Below are positions 28,003-37,461 of a stretch of 64,000 nt of DNA, piece by piece. The position numbers were made by a program, and so were the translations under genes. Where the stretch lies: positions 58,029-122,028 of the forward strand of contig JAOAHQ010000025.1 of NCBI GenBank assembly GCA_026415155.1, given 5' to 3'. The DNA comes from Rhodocyclaceae bacterium. GTDB taxonomy: Bacteria > Pseudomonadota > Gammaproteobacteria > Burkholderiales > Rhodocyclaceae. Position 1 is the first letter of the stretch; each line of letters opens with the position of its first letter. A model generated the notes under the pieces. The model was given only the letters and a program-made list of their open reading frames with translations. It was not told the origin of the DNA and ran no database searches.

Positions 28003-28845
28003 ATGCAACTCGTCCTCATCAGCGGGCTCTCAGGCTCCGGCAAGTCGATCGCCTTGAACGTCCTCGAGGATGCAGGCTTTTATTGCGTCGACAACCTGCC
28101 GGCAAGCCTGCTCGCGGGCCTCGTCGGTCACCTCCTCCGCGAGGGAACCGAGCGCGTGGCCGTGACGATCGACATGCGCAGCGGCGCTGCGATTGCCGCC
28201 TTGCCGGCCCAGCTAAGGCAGCTCGAGGCAGGTGGTGTTGCCGTGCGCTTCATCTTCCTCGATGCGCGGGATGAAGTGCTGATCCAGCGCTTCTCCGAAA
28301 CCCGCCGCCGCCATCCGCTCGCCGGCGCAAACACGACGCTCGCCGAAGCGATCGCGCTCGAGCGCGAGGCGCTCGAGACGATCCGAAGCCTCGGCCATCG
28401 CCTTGACACGAGCCATCTGCGCCCCAATGCGCTGCGCGCGATGATCAAGGAGTTCGTCGCCCTCGAGCCGGGGGGGAGCCTCACGCTGCTGTTCGAATCC
28501 TTCGGCTTCAAGCACGGCCTGCCGCTCGATGCCGACCTCGTCTTCGATGTGCGCTGCCTGCCCAATCCCTATTACGATCCGGCCCTGCGGCCGCTCACGG
28601 GCCTCGATGCGCCAGTGGCCGACTTTCTGGCCGCCCAGCCCGAGGTCATGCGCATGCTCGAGGACATCCGCCGCTTCCTCGCCGCCTGGCTGCCGGCCTA
28701 TGTGCGCGACAACCGTTCCTATCTGACCGTCGCCTTGGGCTGCACGGGCGGCCAGCACCGCTCGGTGTGGTTTGCCGAAGCGCTCGCGAAGTGCTTTGCC
28801 GAGCAGGCGCGCGTCTTGGTGCGCCACCGGGCGCTCTTGCAGTAA
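28003..28845 (+). CDS. rapZ: RNase adapter / nucleotide-binding protein RapZ
   Basis: 280 aa with a Walker A motif GLSGSGKS at residues 8-15, FYCVDNLPASLL, and the C-terminal domain with GCTGGQHRSVWFAE. In enterobacteria RapZ delivers the GlmZ sRNA to RNase E; in other proteobacteria the role is less clear. The rpoN, ptsN and hprK genes that often accompany it are not visible here. The ATG at 28003 fits the family exactly. Confidence 0.95.
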   Translation: MQLVLISGLSGSGKSIALNVLEDAGFYCVDNLPASLLAGLVGHLLREGTERVAVTIDMRSGAAIAALPAQLRQLEAGGVAVRFIFLDARDEVLIQRFSETRRRHPLAGANTTLAEAIALEREALETIRSLGHRLDTSHLRPNALRAMIKEFVALEPGGSLTLLFESFGFKHGLPLDADLVFDVRCLPNPYYDPALRPLTGLDAPVADFLAAQPEVMRMLEDIRRFLAAWLPAYVRDNRSYLTVALGCTGGQHRSVWFAEALAKCFAEQARVLVRHRALLQ

Positions 28846-28850
28846 GGCCG

Positions 28851-29231
28851 GTGGTGAAGCGCTGGCTGAGCCTCCTCAAAACCGGAGATTGGTTGATCGT
28901 GCTGCTTTCCGCGGCAGCGGTCGGCTTCTCCTTTCCGCTCCTATGGACGCGGGGCCAGGCCGAACGCGCCGTGATCCGCCTCGATGGCCGCATCGTGGCC
29001 GAATACCCGCTCACCGAGGCGAGGAAATTCGCCGTCCAAGGGCCGCTGGGCGAGACGGTGATCGAGATTCAGCCTGGCCGCGCGCGGGTGCTCGCCGATC
29101 CCGGCCGGCATCAGTATTGCGTCAAGCAAGGGTGGCTTACCCGCCCCAACGCGATCGCCCTGTGCGCGCCGAACCATGTCAGCCTCACCCTGACGGGCGG
29201 CGAGCCAAGCCATGACAGCCTCAACTATTGA
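28851..29231 (+). CDS. NusG domain II-containing membrane-anchored protein
   Basis: This 126-aa protein starts at GTG 28851, six bases after rapZ. One N-terminal membrane helix (WLIVLLSAAAVGFSFPLLW) is followed by a small beta domain with VIRLDGRIVAEYPL and VIEIQPGRARVLADPG, typical of NusG domain II proteins. It overlaps the next gene by 20 bp. Such proteins recur with Gx transporters, so a shared transport or redox role is inferred. Confidence 0.85.
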   Translation: MVKRWLSLLKTGDWLIVLLSAAAVGFSFPLLWTRGQAERAVIRLDGRIVAEYPLTEARKFAVQGPLGETVIEIQPGRARVLADPGRHQYCVKQGWLTRPNAIALCAPNHVSLTLTGGEPSHDSLNY

Positions 29232-29727
29232 GCTCGCCGTGACGGCCAGCGACCGCCGCATCGCGCGCTATGCGGCGGCGGCGATTGCGCTCTCCGTCGC
29301 CGAAGCCGCGCTGCCTTCGCCCTTGCCAGGGGTCAAGCCCGGGCTTGCCAACATCGTCGTGCTCATCGTGCTTGAGCGCCACGGCGTGCGCGAGGCGGTC
29401 TGGGTGTCGCTATTGCGCGTGTTTGCGACGAGCCTCCTCATCGGCCAGTTTCTCGCGCCAGGTTTTTTTCTGTCCCTCGCCGGCGCCCTGGCCAGCCTCC
29501 TGGCGCTCGCCGTCGCCTCGCGCTTGCCGCGCCGCTGGTTCGGCGCGGTCACGATGAGCGTGCTGGCAGCCTTCGCGCACCTCGCCGGCCAGCTCCTCTT
29601 GGCGCGCCTGTGGCTCGTGCCGCACGACGGCCTTTTCTATCTCGTGCCGGTGCTCGGGCTTTCGGCGCTGGTTTTCGGTATCGTGAACGGTTTGATCGCC
29701 GCGCGTCTTATGGAACTCTCGTCATGA
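29212..29727 (+). CDS. Gx transporter family / Hpre_diP_synt_I membrane protein
   Basis: 171 aa with about five membrane helices. SPLPGVKPGLANIVVLIVL is the family signature. The family was named from a supposed heptaprenyl-diphosphate synthase subunit but looks like an ECF-type S component. It overlaps the NusG-II gene upstream and ubiX downstream (ATGA), indicating one operon. Confidence 0.87.
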   Translation: MTASTIELAVTASDRRIARYAAAAIALSVAEAALPSPLPGVKPGLANIVVLIVLERHGVREAVWVSLLRVFATSLLIGQFLAPGFFLSLAGALASLLALAVASRLPRRWFGAVTMSVLAAFAHLAGQLLLARLWLVPHDGLFYLVPVLGLSALVFGIVNGLIAARLMELSS

Positions 29728-30326
29728 ACAAAACCATCGCCGTGGCCTGGACGGGGGCCTCAGGTCTTGCCTACGGCCTGCGCCTCGTCGACTGCCTGAT
29801 CGCGGCCGACTGCCGCGTCTGGCTCATGTACTCGCAGGCGGCGCAGATCGTCGCCAAGCAGGAGCTCGAGCTCGTGCTGCCGACCCAGCCGCGCGAGGCC
29901 GAACGCCTCCTCACCGAGCGCTTTTCCGCCGCGGCGGGCCAGTTGCGCGTCTTCGGCCGCGAGGAGTGGACGGCACCGCCCGCTTCGGGCTCGCATCCTC
30001 CCGAGGCCTATGTCATCTGCCCCTGCACGATGGGCACGCTCGCCGAAGTGGCCGCCGGCACGGCGAAGGATTTGATCACGCGGGCGGCGGACGTGGTGCT
30101 CAAGGAAGGCCGACCATTGATCCTCGTGCCGCGCGAAACACCCCTTTCGGTGATTCATCTCGAAAACATGCTGCGGCTTGCCCGCGCCGGTGCGGTGATC
30201 CTGCCGCCCTCGCCCGGCTTTTATCACCGGCCGCGCGACATTCAAGGGCTCGTCGATTTCGTCATCGCGCGCATTCTCGACCGCCTCGGCATCGCGCACG
30301 AGCTCATGCCGCGCTGGGGCGAGTGA
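29724..30326 (+). CDS. ubiX: Flavin prenyltransferase UbiX
   Basis: This 200-aa flavoprotein makes prenylated FMN for the UbiD decarboxylase in ubiquinone synthesis. VAWTGASGLAYGLRL is the FMN loop, VICPCTMGTLAEVAAG and LVPRETPLSVIHLENML are family signatures. ATG 29724 overlaps the previous stop by four bases; the track start is upstream and unlikely. ubiD is not in the window. Confidence 0.95.
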   Translation: MNKTIAVAWTGASGLAYGLRLVDCLIAADCRVWLMYSQAAQIVAKQELELVLPTQPREAERLLTERFSAAAGQLRVFGREEWTAPPASGSHPPEAYVICPCTMGTLAEVAAGTAKDLITRAADVVLKEGRPLILVPRETPLSVIHLENMLRLARAGAVILPPSPGFYHRPRDIQGLVDFVIARILDRLGIAHELMPRWGE

Positions 30327-30904
30327 TGGAAATCCCGCTGTTTCTTCTCAACACCGTGCTCCATTCGGGCGGGCGGCTCGAGCTGCGCGTCTTTGAGACG
30401 CGTTACCTCGACATGGTCAAGGAGCGCATGCGCGCCAATGCCCCTTTTGGCGTCTGCATGCTGGCGCGCGGCGAGGAGGTGGCAAGCCCCGCCGGTCTAG
30501 CGGCCGAGCCGCATCGCGTCGGCACCTTGGCGACGATCGCCGACTGGGAAATGCCACAGCTCGGCATCCTGCATCTCGTCACCCACGGCGGCCAGCGCTT
30601 TCGCGTCCTCGAAACGCGCCTGCAAGCGGATGGCTTGATGCGCGCGAGCGTCGAACTCCTGCCCGACCCGCCGGTCACACCGATCCCGGCCGACTTTGCG
30701 CGCCTCGTGCCGATGCTGCGCGCGCTCATCGAGGCGCTCGAAGCGGCGCCGCCCAAGCCGCACCGCTTCTATGATGCCGCCTGGGTGGCCGACCGCTGGG
30801 CCGAGCTCTTGCCGCTGCCGCTTGCCACGCGTCAGCAGCTCCTCGAGCTCGACGACGGCGTGGCGCGGCTTCAGGCGATTTATCGCTTCCTCGAGGAAAG
30901 CTGA
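30326..30904 (+). CDS. Lon N-terminal-type substrate-binding domain protein
   Basis: This 192-aa stand-alone LON_substr_bdg domain opens with IPLFLLNTVLHSGGRLELRVFETRYLDMV, as in the family. There is no ATPase or protease part. Homologues are widespread in proteobacteria without a clear role. The ATG overlaps the ubiX stop (TGATG), so it is in the same operon. Confidence 0.9.
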   Translation: MEIPLFLLNTVLHSGGRLELRVFETRYLDMVKERMRANAPFGVCMLARGEEVASPAGLAAEPHRVGTLATIADWEMPQLGILHLVTHGGQRFRVLETRLQADGLMRASVELLPDPPVTPIPADFARLVPMLRALIEALEAAPPKPHRFYDAAWVADRWAELLPLPLATRQQLLELDDGVARLQAIYRFLEES

Positions 30905-30973
30905 CTGCCGAGTGCCGGAGCAGGCTTGTTGCATCGCGGCATAATAGGCCCTCTTCCCCCCGCCTCGACCGCC

Positions 30974-31996
30974 ATGCTGCTGCGCATCCTGATTGCCACC
31001 TCTTGCACCTTGCTGCTCGCCTGCAGCCGGGAAGCCCCCCCTGCGGCCGCTTCTGCAGCGCCGGTGTATCAGTTCGCGCGCGTCGCGGAGGTGGCCTTTC
31101 ATCCCGAGCGCAGTGCGCCGGCCGCCGTCGTCGGCAAGCACGAGGCGCGGCTCTCCGCCGAGGTCGCGGCGGTGATTCAAGCCCTGCCGGTCGATGTCGG
31201 CCAGACGGTGAAGCAGGGCCAAGTCCTCGTCCGGCTCGATGCGCGCGATGCGAGGCTCGCCCTTGAGCGCGCCGAAGCGGCCGTGGCGCAGGCCGAGGCG
31301 CGCCTGGCGCTTGCCGAGGCGCAAGCCGCCCGCGCGCGCGCCTTGCGCGAACAGAATTTCATCTCGGCCGAGGCGCTGTCGCTGCGCGAGACGGAAGTGG
31401 CCGCCGCCGCGGCCGACCTGCGCGCGGCAGTGGCGCAGCGCGCCACAGCCCAGCGCACGCTCGAAAAACACACGCTCGTCGCGCCCTTCGACGCCGTGGT
31501 GCGCGAGCGGCGCGGCCAGGTCGGCGAACTTGCCGCGCCGGGCAGCGCACTCCTGACGCTCGTCTCGGCGCGCGAGCTTGAACTTTCCGCCCAACTGCAG
31601 CCGCAGGACGTCCCGTCCTTGGAGGATGCCGTCTTCCCAGCGCCGACTTTCGTCACGGCCGGCGCGCGCCACGAGGTGAGGCTCGTGCGCATCTCGCCGG
31701 CGGTCAACCGCGAATCGCGCAGCGTCGAGGCGCGGCTTGCCTTCGTCGGCGCGCCGCCGGCGGCCGGCAGCGAAGGGCGCCTCGTCTGGCGGGATCCGAG
31801 GCCGCATCTGCCGGCCGATCTCCTCGTGCGCCGCGAAGGCCGCCTCGGCGTCTTCGTCGCGGAGGGAGGCAAGGCGCGTTTCCATGCGCTTGCCGAGGCC
31901 CAGGAAGGGCGGCCGGCGGCAATCGACCTTGCGCCCGAGACGCGCCTCGTGACGCAGGGCCGCCATGCCCTGCAAGACGGCCAGCCGCTCGAATGA
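30974..31996 (+). CDS. RND efflux periplasmic adaptor lipoprotein
   Basis: 340 aa. Lipoprotein signal with lipobox LLAC near residue 18, then a biotinyl-lipoyl hairpin (ALPVDVGQTVKQGQVLVRLD), an alpha-helical coiled coil rich in Ala/Glu, and a beta-barrel (FDAVVRERRGQVGELAAPGS). It couples an inner-membrane RND pump to TolC. Start ATG 30974 begins the lipoprotein signal. It contains dispersed element copy 7 (AVFPAPTF). It overlaps the pump gene by ATGA. Confidence 0.92.
   Translation: MLLRILIATSCTLLLACSREAPPAAASAAPVYQFARVAEVAFHPERSAPAAVVGKHEARLSAEVAAVIQALPVDVGQTVKQGQVLVRLDARDARLALERAEAAVAQAEARLALAEAQAARARALREQNFISAEALSLRETEVAAAAADLRAAVAQRATAQRTLEKHTLVAPFDAVVRERRGQVGELAAPGSALLTLVSARELELSAQLQPQDVPSLEDAVFPAPTFVTAGARHEVRLVRISPAVNRESRSVEARLAFVGAPPAAGSEGRLVWRDPRPHLPADLLVRREGRLGVFVAEGGKARFHALAEAQEGRPAAIDLAPETRLVTQGRHALQDGQPLE
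31628..31650 (+). repeat. 23-bp dispersed element, copy 7
   Basis: This perfect copy lies inside the adaptor gene and encodes AVFPAPTF in the loop after SLED. It is identical to copy 11 over all 23 bases. Confidence 0.85.
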
Positions 31997-34900
31997 AGTT
32001 CTACCGGCGTCTGCTCGAAAACCATCCGCTCGCCAACATCGCCTTCGGGGTGGTGTTGCTCTTGGGCCTTTATGCCTATGCGACGATGCCGCGCGAGCAG
32101 GACCCGGAGATCAATTTCAACTGGGTAATGATCACGACGGTGCTGCCCGGCGCCTCGGCCGAGGATGTCGAAAAGCGCGTCACCAAGCCGCTCGAGGACG
32201 CGATCAAGGGCGTGGCCGACGTGCGCTTTTCGAGCTCGAGCTCGCGCGAGCAGGTCTCCAGCATCCTGGTGCGCTTCCGCGAAATCCCCGAGCGCGTCTT
32301 CGACAAGCGCGTCAATGACCTGCGCCGCGACATCCAGAACAAGGCGAAAAGCGAACTGCCGCCGGAGGCGAAAGAGCCGCGCGTGCTCGAAGTAACGACC
32401 TCGAACGGCTTTCCGACCGCGCTCGTCCTCGTGACGGGGCAAGCCGCCGACGAGGTGCTGAGAAGCCGCGCACGGCTATTGCGCGACGAGTTCGAGCGCA
32501 TGCCCGGCATCGACCAGGTCTTCGCCACCGGCCTGCGCGACCCTGAGCTCCTCGTCGCTTACGATGCCGCGGCGCTCGCCAACCGCGGCTTGAATGGCTC
32601 GGACCTCGCCGACGCCCTCTTCCTCTGGTTTCGCGACACCTTCGCTGGCAAGGCGGAGACCAGCGCTGCCGGCGGCGAGCAGGAGGCCTGGCTCGTGCGC
32701 GTCGTCGGCCAGGAGGTCGATCCGGAGCGCATCGCGGCGATCCCCGTCGGCCGGCATGGCACGCCGACGGGCAGCATTGCCGAGGTCTCGCGCACGCGCG
32801 CCAAGGCGGGCAGCCTCGCGAGTTACGCCGGCCGCCCGGCCGTGATGCTGGCGATCACCAAGAAAAGCCGCACCAACACGCTCGATCTCATCGCCCGCAT
32901 CAACGCCTTCATCGCCGAAAAGAATCCGCTGCTCGCCGCCGAGGGCATCGAGCTGCAGCTGCTCGACGATCAGACGCCGAAGACGCGCGAATCGATCCGC
33001 ATCATGGAAGCGAACGCCCTCGTCGGGCTCGCCGTCGTGCTGGCGATGTGCTGGGTCTTCCTCGGCACGCGCATCGCCGTGCTCGTCGCGCTTGGCATTC
33101 CGTTTGCACTCGCCGGCACCTTCGCCGTGCTCGGCGGCTTGGGTTACACGCTCAACATCTCGGTGCTGCTTGGCGTCGTCATTGCGCTCGGCATGCTCGT
33201 CGACGATGCGGTGGTCGTCGTCGAGGCGATCTATTACCGCATGCAGCGCGGCATGGCGGCGCTCTCGGCGAGTCTTGCCGCCCTGCGCGAGGTATTCGCG
33301 CCGGTCACTTCCTCGGTGCTGACGACGATGGCAGCCTTCCTGCCGCTCATGCTCCTGCCGGGCATCGTCGGCAAGTTCATGTTCATCATCCCCTTCATCG
33401 TCACGCTCTCGCTCGCCATCAGCCTCATCGAGGCTTACTGGATCCTGCCGGTGCATGTGGTGACCGTCAGCCGCCGCGTGCTCCCTCCCCGGGATGATTG
33501 GCGCGCGCGCTTCAACCACCGGCTGCGCGTCAAGTATTCGCGCTGGCTCATCGCAGTGCTGCGCCGGCCGCGGCTGTCGCTTGCCCTCATGCTGCTCTTG
33601 CTGGCCGCGGCAGGCGCCGCAGTGGCCACAGGCCTCGTGCGCGTGCAGTTTTTCGCCTTCGATCCGCTGCGGCTTTTCTATGTCAGCGTCGACATGCCGG
33701 CCGGCGCGCCGATCGAAGCGAGCCTGCGCGAGGCGCAGAAGATCGAAGCGCGCGTCAAGGAGCACCTCTTGCCGGGAGAAGCGCGCAATACCGCCGCTTA
33801 TGCCGGTGTCAAATTCACCGATACCGAGCCGCTCTATGGCGAGGCCTATGGCCAGGTGGTGGTTTCGCTCCTGCCGCAGGAGGGCGGCCGCAGCGTGCCG
33901 GAGATCGTCGCGGCGATGCGCGCGGACATCGAGGCCATGGACAGCCCCGGCAAGATCAGCTTCACGATGCTTTCGGGCGGTCCGCCGCTCACCCGGCCGG
34001 TGCGCGTGCGCGTGCGCTGCGACGATGCCTTGGAGCTGCGCGCAGCGGCCGATGCGCTCGCCGCCATCGTGCGCGCGGTGCCGGGCGCGCGCGATGTCGT
34101 CGATGACGACATTCCGGGCCGGCCGCAACTCGTGCTGGAACTGGACCGCGAGGCCTTGCGCGCGGCGGGCCTCGATGCCGGCAAGGTGGCGCGGCTCGTG
34201 CGCCTCGCCGTCGATGGCGAGATCGTCGCCATCGCGCGCGACCGCGGCGAGAAGGTCGAGCTGCGCGTGCGCGCCAAGCACCGCGCCGACGGCACGGTCG
34301 GCGCAGACATCTTCGATCTGCTCGCCACGCCCGTCGCACTCCCCAACGGGCAGATCGCGACGCTCGGCGCATTGGTGCAGGCCAGGACGCAGATCGGCAA
34401 GGGCGTCATCAAGCATTACAACCTCATGCGCGCGATCACGGTAGAAGCCGATCTCGACAAGGCGATCACCGACACGCTGACGGCCAACCGCCTCATCGCG
34501 GCCGGCTGGCAAAAGATCGCCGCGCAGTTTCCCAACACCAGCCTCGATTTTTCCGGCGAACTGGAAGACATCCGCGAAAGCCTCGACGCGATGCCCGGCC
34601 TCTTCCTGCTCGGCGTCGGGCTGATCTACCTCATCCTTGCCGCCCAGTTCAAAAGCTATTTCCAGCCCCTGCTGATCCTCGTCACCGTGCCGCTTGCCTT
34701 CACCGGCGTCGCCCTGGGCCTCTTGATCTCGCGCAACCCGTTGTCGCTCTACACGATGTATGGCGTCATCGCGCTCACCGGCATCGCGGTCAATTCCGCC
34801 ATCGTGCTCATCGACGCCGCCAACGAGCGCGTCAAGAGCGGCATGAGCGTGCTGCACGCTGCCGTCTATGCCGCGCGCCGGCGCGTCGTGCCGATTCTGA

Positions 34901-35088
34901 TCACCTCGGTGACGACGATCGGCGGCCTCTTTTCGCTCGCCTTCGGGCTTGCCGGACGATCGCTGCTGTGGGGACCGGTGGCGCAATCGATCGTCTGGGG
35001 GCTTGCCGTGTCGACCTTGCTCACCTTGTTCGTGATCCCCTTGCTTTACTGGATGGTCATGCGCCGCCGCCTCGCAGCGGCGGCGTAG
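31993..35088 (+). CDS. RND efflux transporter permease
   Basis: 1031 aa with the RND plan of 12 membrane helices and two large periplasmic loops. ALGMLVDDAVVVVEAIYYRM holds the proton-relay aspartates of TM4, and ALTGIAVNSAIVLIDAAN marks TM10-11. The N-terminus is missing the usual long loop of phenylalanines, and the sequence is closer to the smaller HAE-1 subgroup without assigned drug specificity. With the adaptor before it and TolC after pcm and the rhodanese gene, it forms a full tripartite pump. Confidence 0.95.
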   Translation: MKFYRRLLENHPLANIAFGVVLLLGLYAYATMPREQDPEINFNWVMITTVLPGASAEDVEKRVTKPLEDAIKGVADVRFSSSSSREQVSSILVRFREIPERVFDKRVNDLRRDIQNKAKSELPPEAKEPRVLEVTTSNGFPTALVLVTGQAADEVLRSRARLLRDEFERMPGIDQVFATGLRDPELLVAYDAAALANRGLNGSDLADALFLWFRDTFAGKAETSAAGGEQEAWLVRVVGQEVDPERIAAIPVGRHGTPTGSIAEVSRTRAKAGSLASYAGRPAVMLAITKKSRTNTLDLIARINAFIAEKNPLLAAEGIELQLLDDQTPKTRESIRIMEANALVGLAVVLAMCWVFLGTRIAVLVALGIPFALAGTFAVLGGLGYTLNISVLLGVVIALGMLVDDAVVVVEAIYYRMQRGMAALSASLAALREVFAPVTSSVLTTMAAFLPLMLLPGIVGKFMFIIPFIVTLSLAISLIEAYWILPVHVVTVSRRVLPPRDDWRARFNHRLRVKYSRWLIAVLRRPRLSLALMLLLLAAAGAAVATGLVRVQFFAFDPLRLFYVSVDMPAGAPIEASLREAQKIEARVKEHLLPGEARNTAAYAGVKFTDTEPLYGEAYGQVVVSLLPQEGGRSVPEIVAAMRADIEAMDSPGKISFTMLSGGPPLTRPVRVRVRCDDALELRAAADALAAIVRAVPGARDVVDDDIPGRPQLVLELDREALRAAGLDAGKVARLVRLAVDGEIVAIARDRGEKVELRVRAKHRADGTVGADIFDLLATPVALPNGQIATLGALVQARTQIGKGVIKHYNLMRAITVEADLDKAITDTLTANRLIAAGWQKIAAQFPNTSLDFSGELEDIRESLDAMPGLFLLGVGLIYLILAAQFKSYFQPLLILVTVPLAFTGVALGLLISRNPLSLYTMYGVIALTGIAVNSAIVLIDAANERVKSGMSVLHAAVYAARRRVVPILITSVTTIGGLFSLAFGLAGRSLLWGPVAQSIVWGLAVSTLLTLFVIPLLYWMVMRRRLAAAA

Positions 35089-35135
35089 AATTCAAAAACC
35101 CTTGTCAAAAACGCCTTCATCCCCATTTCATTGCC

Positions 35136-35798
35136 ATGAATTACGAACTCGCCCGCCGCCACATGATCGAGCAGCAGCTGCGCCCTTGGGAAGTGCTCGA
35201 TCCCGCCGTCGTCGAAACGCTCTACGCCGATCGGCGCGAGGAATTCGTGCCGCCCGCCCAGCGCGCCTTCGCCTTCGCCGACATCGCGCTGCCCCTGGGC
35301 GCCGAAGGCGCCGTGATGCTGCCGCCCAAGCTCGAAGCGCACTGCCTGCAAGCCCTGGCATTGACGCCGGCCGACCGCGTGCTCGAGGTCGGCACGGGGT
35401 CGGGCCACATGGCGGCGCTCATCGCCGCCCGCGCGCGCGAGGTCTATAGCGTCGAGATCGATCCTCGCCTCGCCGAGCAGGCGCGCGCCAATCTGCGCCG
35501 TGCCGCCATCGCCAATGCGCAGGTCGAAATCGGCGATGGCCTCGCCGGCCTGCCCGATCATGCGCCCTTCGATGCGATTCTCGTCTCGGGCGGCGTGGCC
35601 GAGATTCCTGCTGCGCTCATCGAGCAACTGGCCATCGGCGGACGGCTGCTCGCCTTCGTCGCCCTGCCCGAGAAGGCGCCGGTGATGGTGCTGCGGCGCG
35701 TTCAGCGCACGAGCGCCGAGGTCCTCGTCCATGAGGATCTGATGGAAACGGCCGTGCCGATGCTCAAAGCGCCTTCCCGCCGCCGCTTCGTCTTCTGA
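35136..35798 (+). CDS. pcm: Protein-L-isoaspartate O-methyltransferase
   Basis: 220 aa. The family N-terminus MNYELARRHMIEQQLRPWEVLD, SAM motif I LEVGTGSGHMAALIAA and DAILVSGG are present. The usual post-motif glycine runs are kept but the canonical family insert is short, as in many betaproteobacterial homologues upstream of tolC. It methylates isoaspartate for protein repair. The start at 35136 is chosen because the track start lies in the pump gene. Confidence 0.88.
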   Translation: MNYELARRHMIEQQLRPWEVLDPAVVETLYADRREEFVPPAQRAFAFADIALPLGAEGAVMLPPKLEAHCLQALALTPADRVLEVGTGSGHMAALIAARAREVYSVEIDPRLAEQARANLRRAAIANAQVEIGDGLAGLPDHAPFDAILVSGGVAEIPAALIEQLAIGGRLLAFVALPEKAPVMVLRRVQRTSAEVLVHEDLMETAVPMLKAPSRRRFVF

Positions 35799-35801
35799 CG
35801 C

Positions 35802-36125
35802 ATGAAACAGATCACCGCCAAAGAGCTCAAAGCCTGGCTCGACGACCCGCAGCGGGACAAGCCCGTGTTGCTCGACGTGCGCGAACCATGGGAATTCGGC
35901 GTCGCGCATATTCCGGGCGCGAAGCTCATGCCGATGCGCAGCATCCCGGCGCGTCTCTTCGAGCTCGACCGCGAGGCCGAGACGGTGGTGATCTGCCACC
36001 ACGGCGCGCGCAGCTACCAGGTGGCGCTGTTCCTCGAGCAGCAAGGCTTCGAGAACGTCATCAATCTCTACGGCGGCATGGCCGCCTGGTCGCGCGATGC
36101 CGATCCTTCGACGCCGACCTACTGA
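35802..36125 (+). CDS. Single-domain rhodanese
   Basis: 107 aa. The persulfide loop is ICHHGARS, where the cysteine is followed by two histidines and the GxRS end of the active loop; MKQITAKELKAWL and NLYGGMAAWS are also rhodanese landmarks. It is found three bases after the pcm stop. A sulfur-transfer role is likely but the partner is unknown. Confidence 0.9.
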   Translation: MKQITAKELKAWLDDPQRDKPVLLDVREPWEFGVAHIPGAKLMPMRSIPARLFELDREAETVVICHHGARSYQVALFLEQQGFENVINLYGGMAAWSRDADPSTPTY

Positions 36126-36137
36126 TCCGGAGTCCGC

Positions 36138-37457
36138 ATGAAACGCCCCACCCTCCTTTTCCTCGCGCTTGCCTGGGCGGGCAGCGCTTGCGCCGCCGAT
36201 CTCCTCCAGGTCTATCGCGATGCGCTCGGCTACGATGCCCAATACGCGGCCGCGCGCGCCGCGCGCGCGGCTGGCCTCGAGAAGCTGCCCCAGGGCAAGG
36301 CTGCCCTCTTGCCGACGATCGGCCTAGCCGCCAATACGACCTGGAACGACGTTTCCGCCACTACGCGCACATCGCCTGCCGTGACGCGCAGCGCCGAATA
36401 CAACAGCCACGGCTGGAGCGTGAGCCTCAGTCAGCCCGTGTTTCGCTGGCAGAACTGGCTCGGCTACCAGCAGGCGGAACTTTCCGCGGCGCTCGCGGAG
36501 CTGCAGTTCGCCCAGGCCGGCCAGGACTTGATCCTGCGCGTCGCCCAGGCGTATTTCGACGTGCTCTTGGCACAGGAGACGCTCGCCACGGCGCAGGCGC
36601 AGAAAAAGGCCATCGCCGAGCAGCTCGAGCTCGCCAAGAAGAGCTTCGAGGTCGGCACGGCGACGATTACCGACACTCACGAGGCGCAGGCGCGCTACGA
36701 TCTCGCGGTCGCTACCGAGCTCGCCGCCGAAAACGACTTGGCCGTCAAGCGTCAGGCGCTGCGCACGCTCACTGGCAAGGAACCGGAAACCTTGAAGGGG
36801 CTCAAGCCCAGCGTCCAGATCGGCCGCCCGCAGCCCGAGGACATGACGCGCTGGATCGAATCCGCCGAAAGCGGCAACCTCGCCGTGCAGCAGGCCCGCA
36901 CCGGCCTCGAGCTCGCGCAGCGCGAGGCCGAGAAGCAGCGCGCCGGGCATTATCCGACGCTCGATCTCGTCGCCACGCATGGCAGGAGCTATTCAGGCGG
37001 CAACCTCACGACCGGTGTCGGCAGCGATGGCAAGTCGACGACGCTCGGCCTGCAATTCTCGCTGCCGCTCTACGCGGGCGGCGCCATCAGCGCGAAGGAG
37101 CGCGAGGCCGTCGCCCTGCAAGAGAAAGCGCGCGCCGAGCTGGATCATGCGCGCCGCCAGGCGCAACTGGCCGCCCGTCAGGCCTGGCTCGGCGTGCATG
37201 CCGGTCTTGCCCAGGTCAAGGCGCTCGAAGCGGGCGTGGCTTCCTCCGAGCTTGCCGTTCAATCGAACAAGCTCGGCTATGAAGTCGGCGTGCGCATCAA
37301 CATCGACGTCCTCAACGCGCAAAGCCAGCTCTTCGACACGAAGCAGAAGCTCGCCAAGGCGCGCCTCGAGACGCTGCTCGCACAATTGCGCCTCAAGCAA
37401 GCCGCTGGCAGCCTCTCCGAGGACGACCTCGCGGCGATCAACGCGCTGCTGGAATAG
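36138..37457 (+). CDS. tolC: TolC-family outer membrane channel
   Basis: 439 aa. The signal peptide ends at ACAAD and the two repeated OEP halves follow, with long coiled-coil helices and paired beta strands (SVSLSQPVFRWQNW and GLQFSLPLYAGG). It provides the outer-membrane tunnel for the RND pump upstream. The RBS is weak but the ATG at 36138 starts a clean signal peptide. Confidence 0.95.
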   Translation: MKRPTLLFLALAWAGSACAADLLQVYRDALGYDAQYAAARAARAAGLEKLPQGKAALLPTIGLAANTTWNDVSATTRTSPAVTRSAEYNSHGWSVSLSQPVFRWQNWLGYQQAELSAALAELQFAQAGQDLILRVAQAYFDVLLAQETLATAQAQKKAIAEQLELAKKSFEVGTATITDTHEAQARYDLAVATELAAENDLAVKRQALRTLTGKEPETLKGLKPSVQIGRPQPEDMTRWIESAESGNLAVQQARTGLELAQREAEKQRAGHYPTLDLVATHGRSYSGGNLTTGVGSDGKSTTLGLQFSLPLYAGGAISAKEREAVALQEKARAELDHARRQAQLAARQAWLGVHAGLAQVKALEAGVASSELAVQSNKLGYEVGVRINIDVLNAQSQLFDTKQKLAKARLETLLAQLRLKQAAGSLSEDDLAAINALLE

Positions 37458-37461
37458 CGCA

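Noticed and set aside
30690-30710. Possible extra copy of the 23-bp element (CCGACTTT)
   Set aside because: Only the last eight bases match; likewise 28608-28632 and 18131-18155 match only in part, so they were not counted.
32476-34986. 836-aa minus-strand ORF
   Set aside because: Shadow of the RND pump gene; composition dominated by His, Asp, Arg and Glu and no domains.
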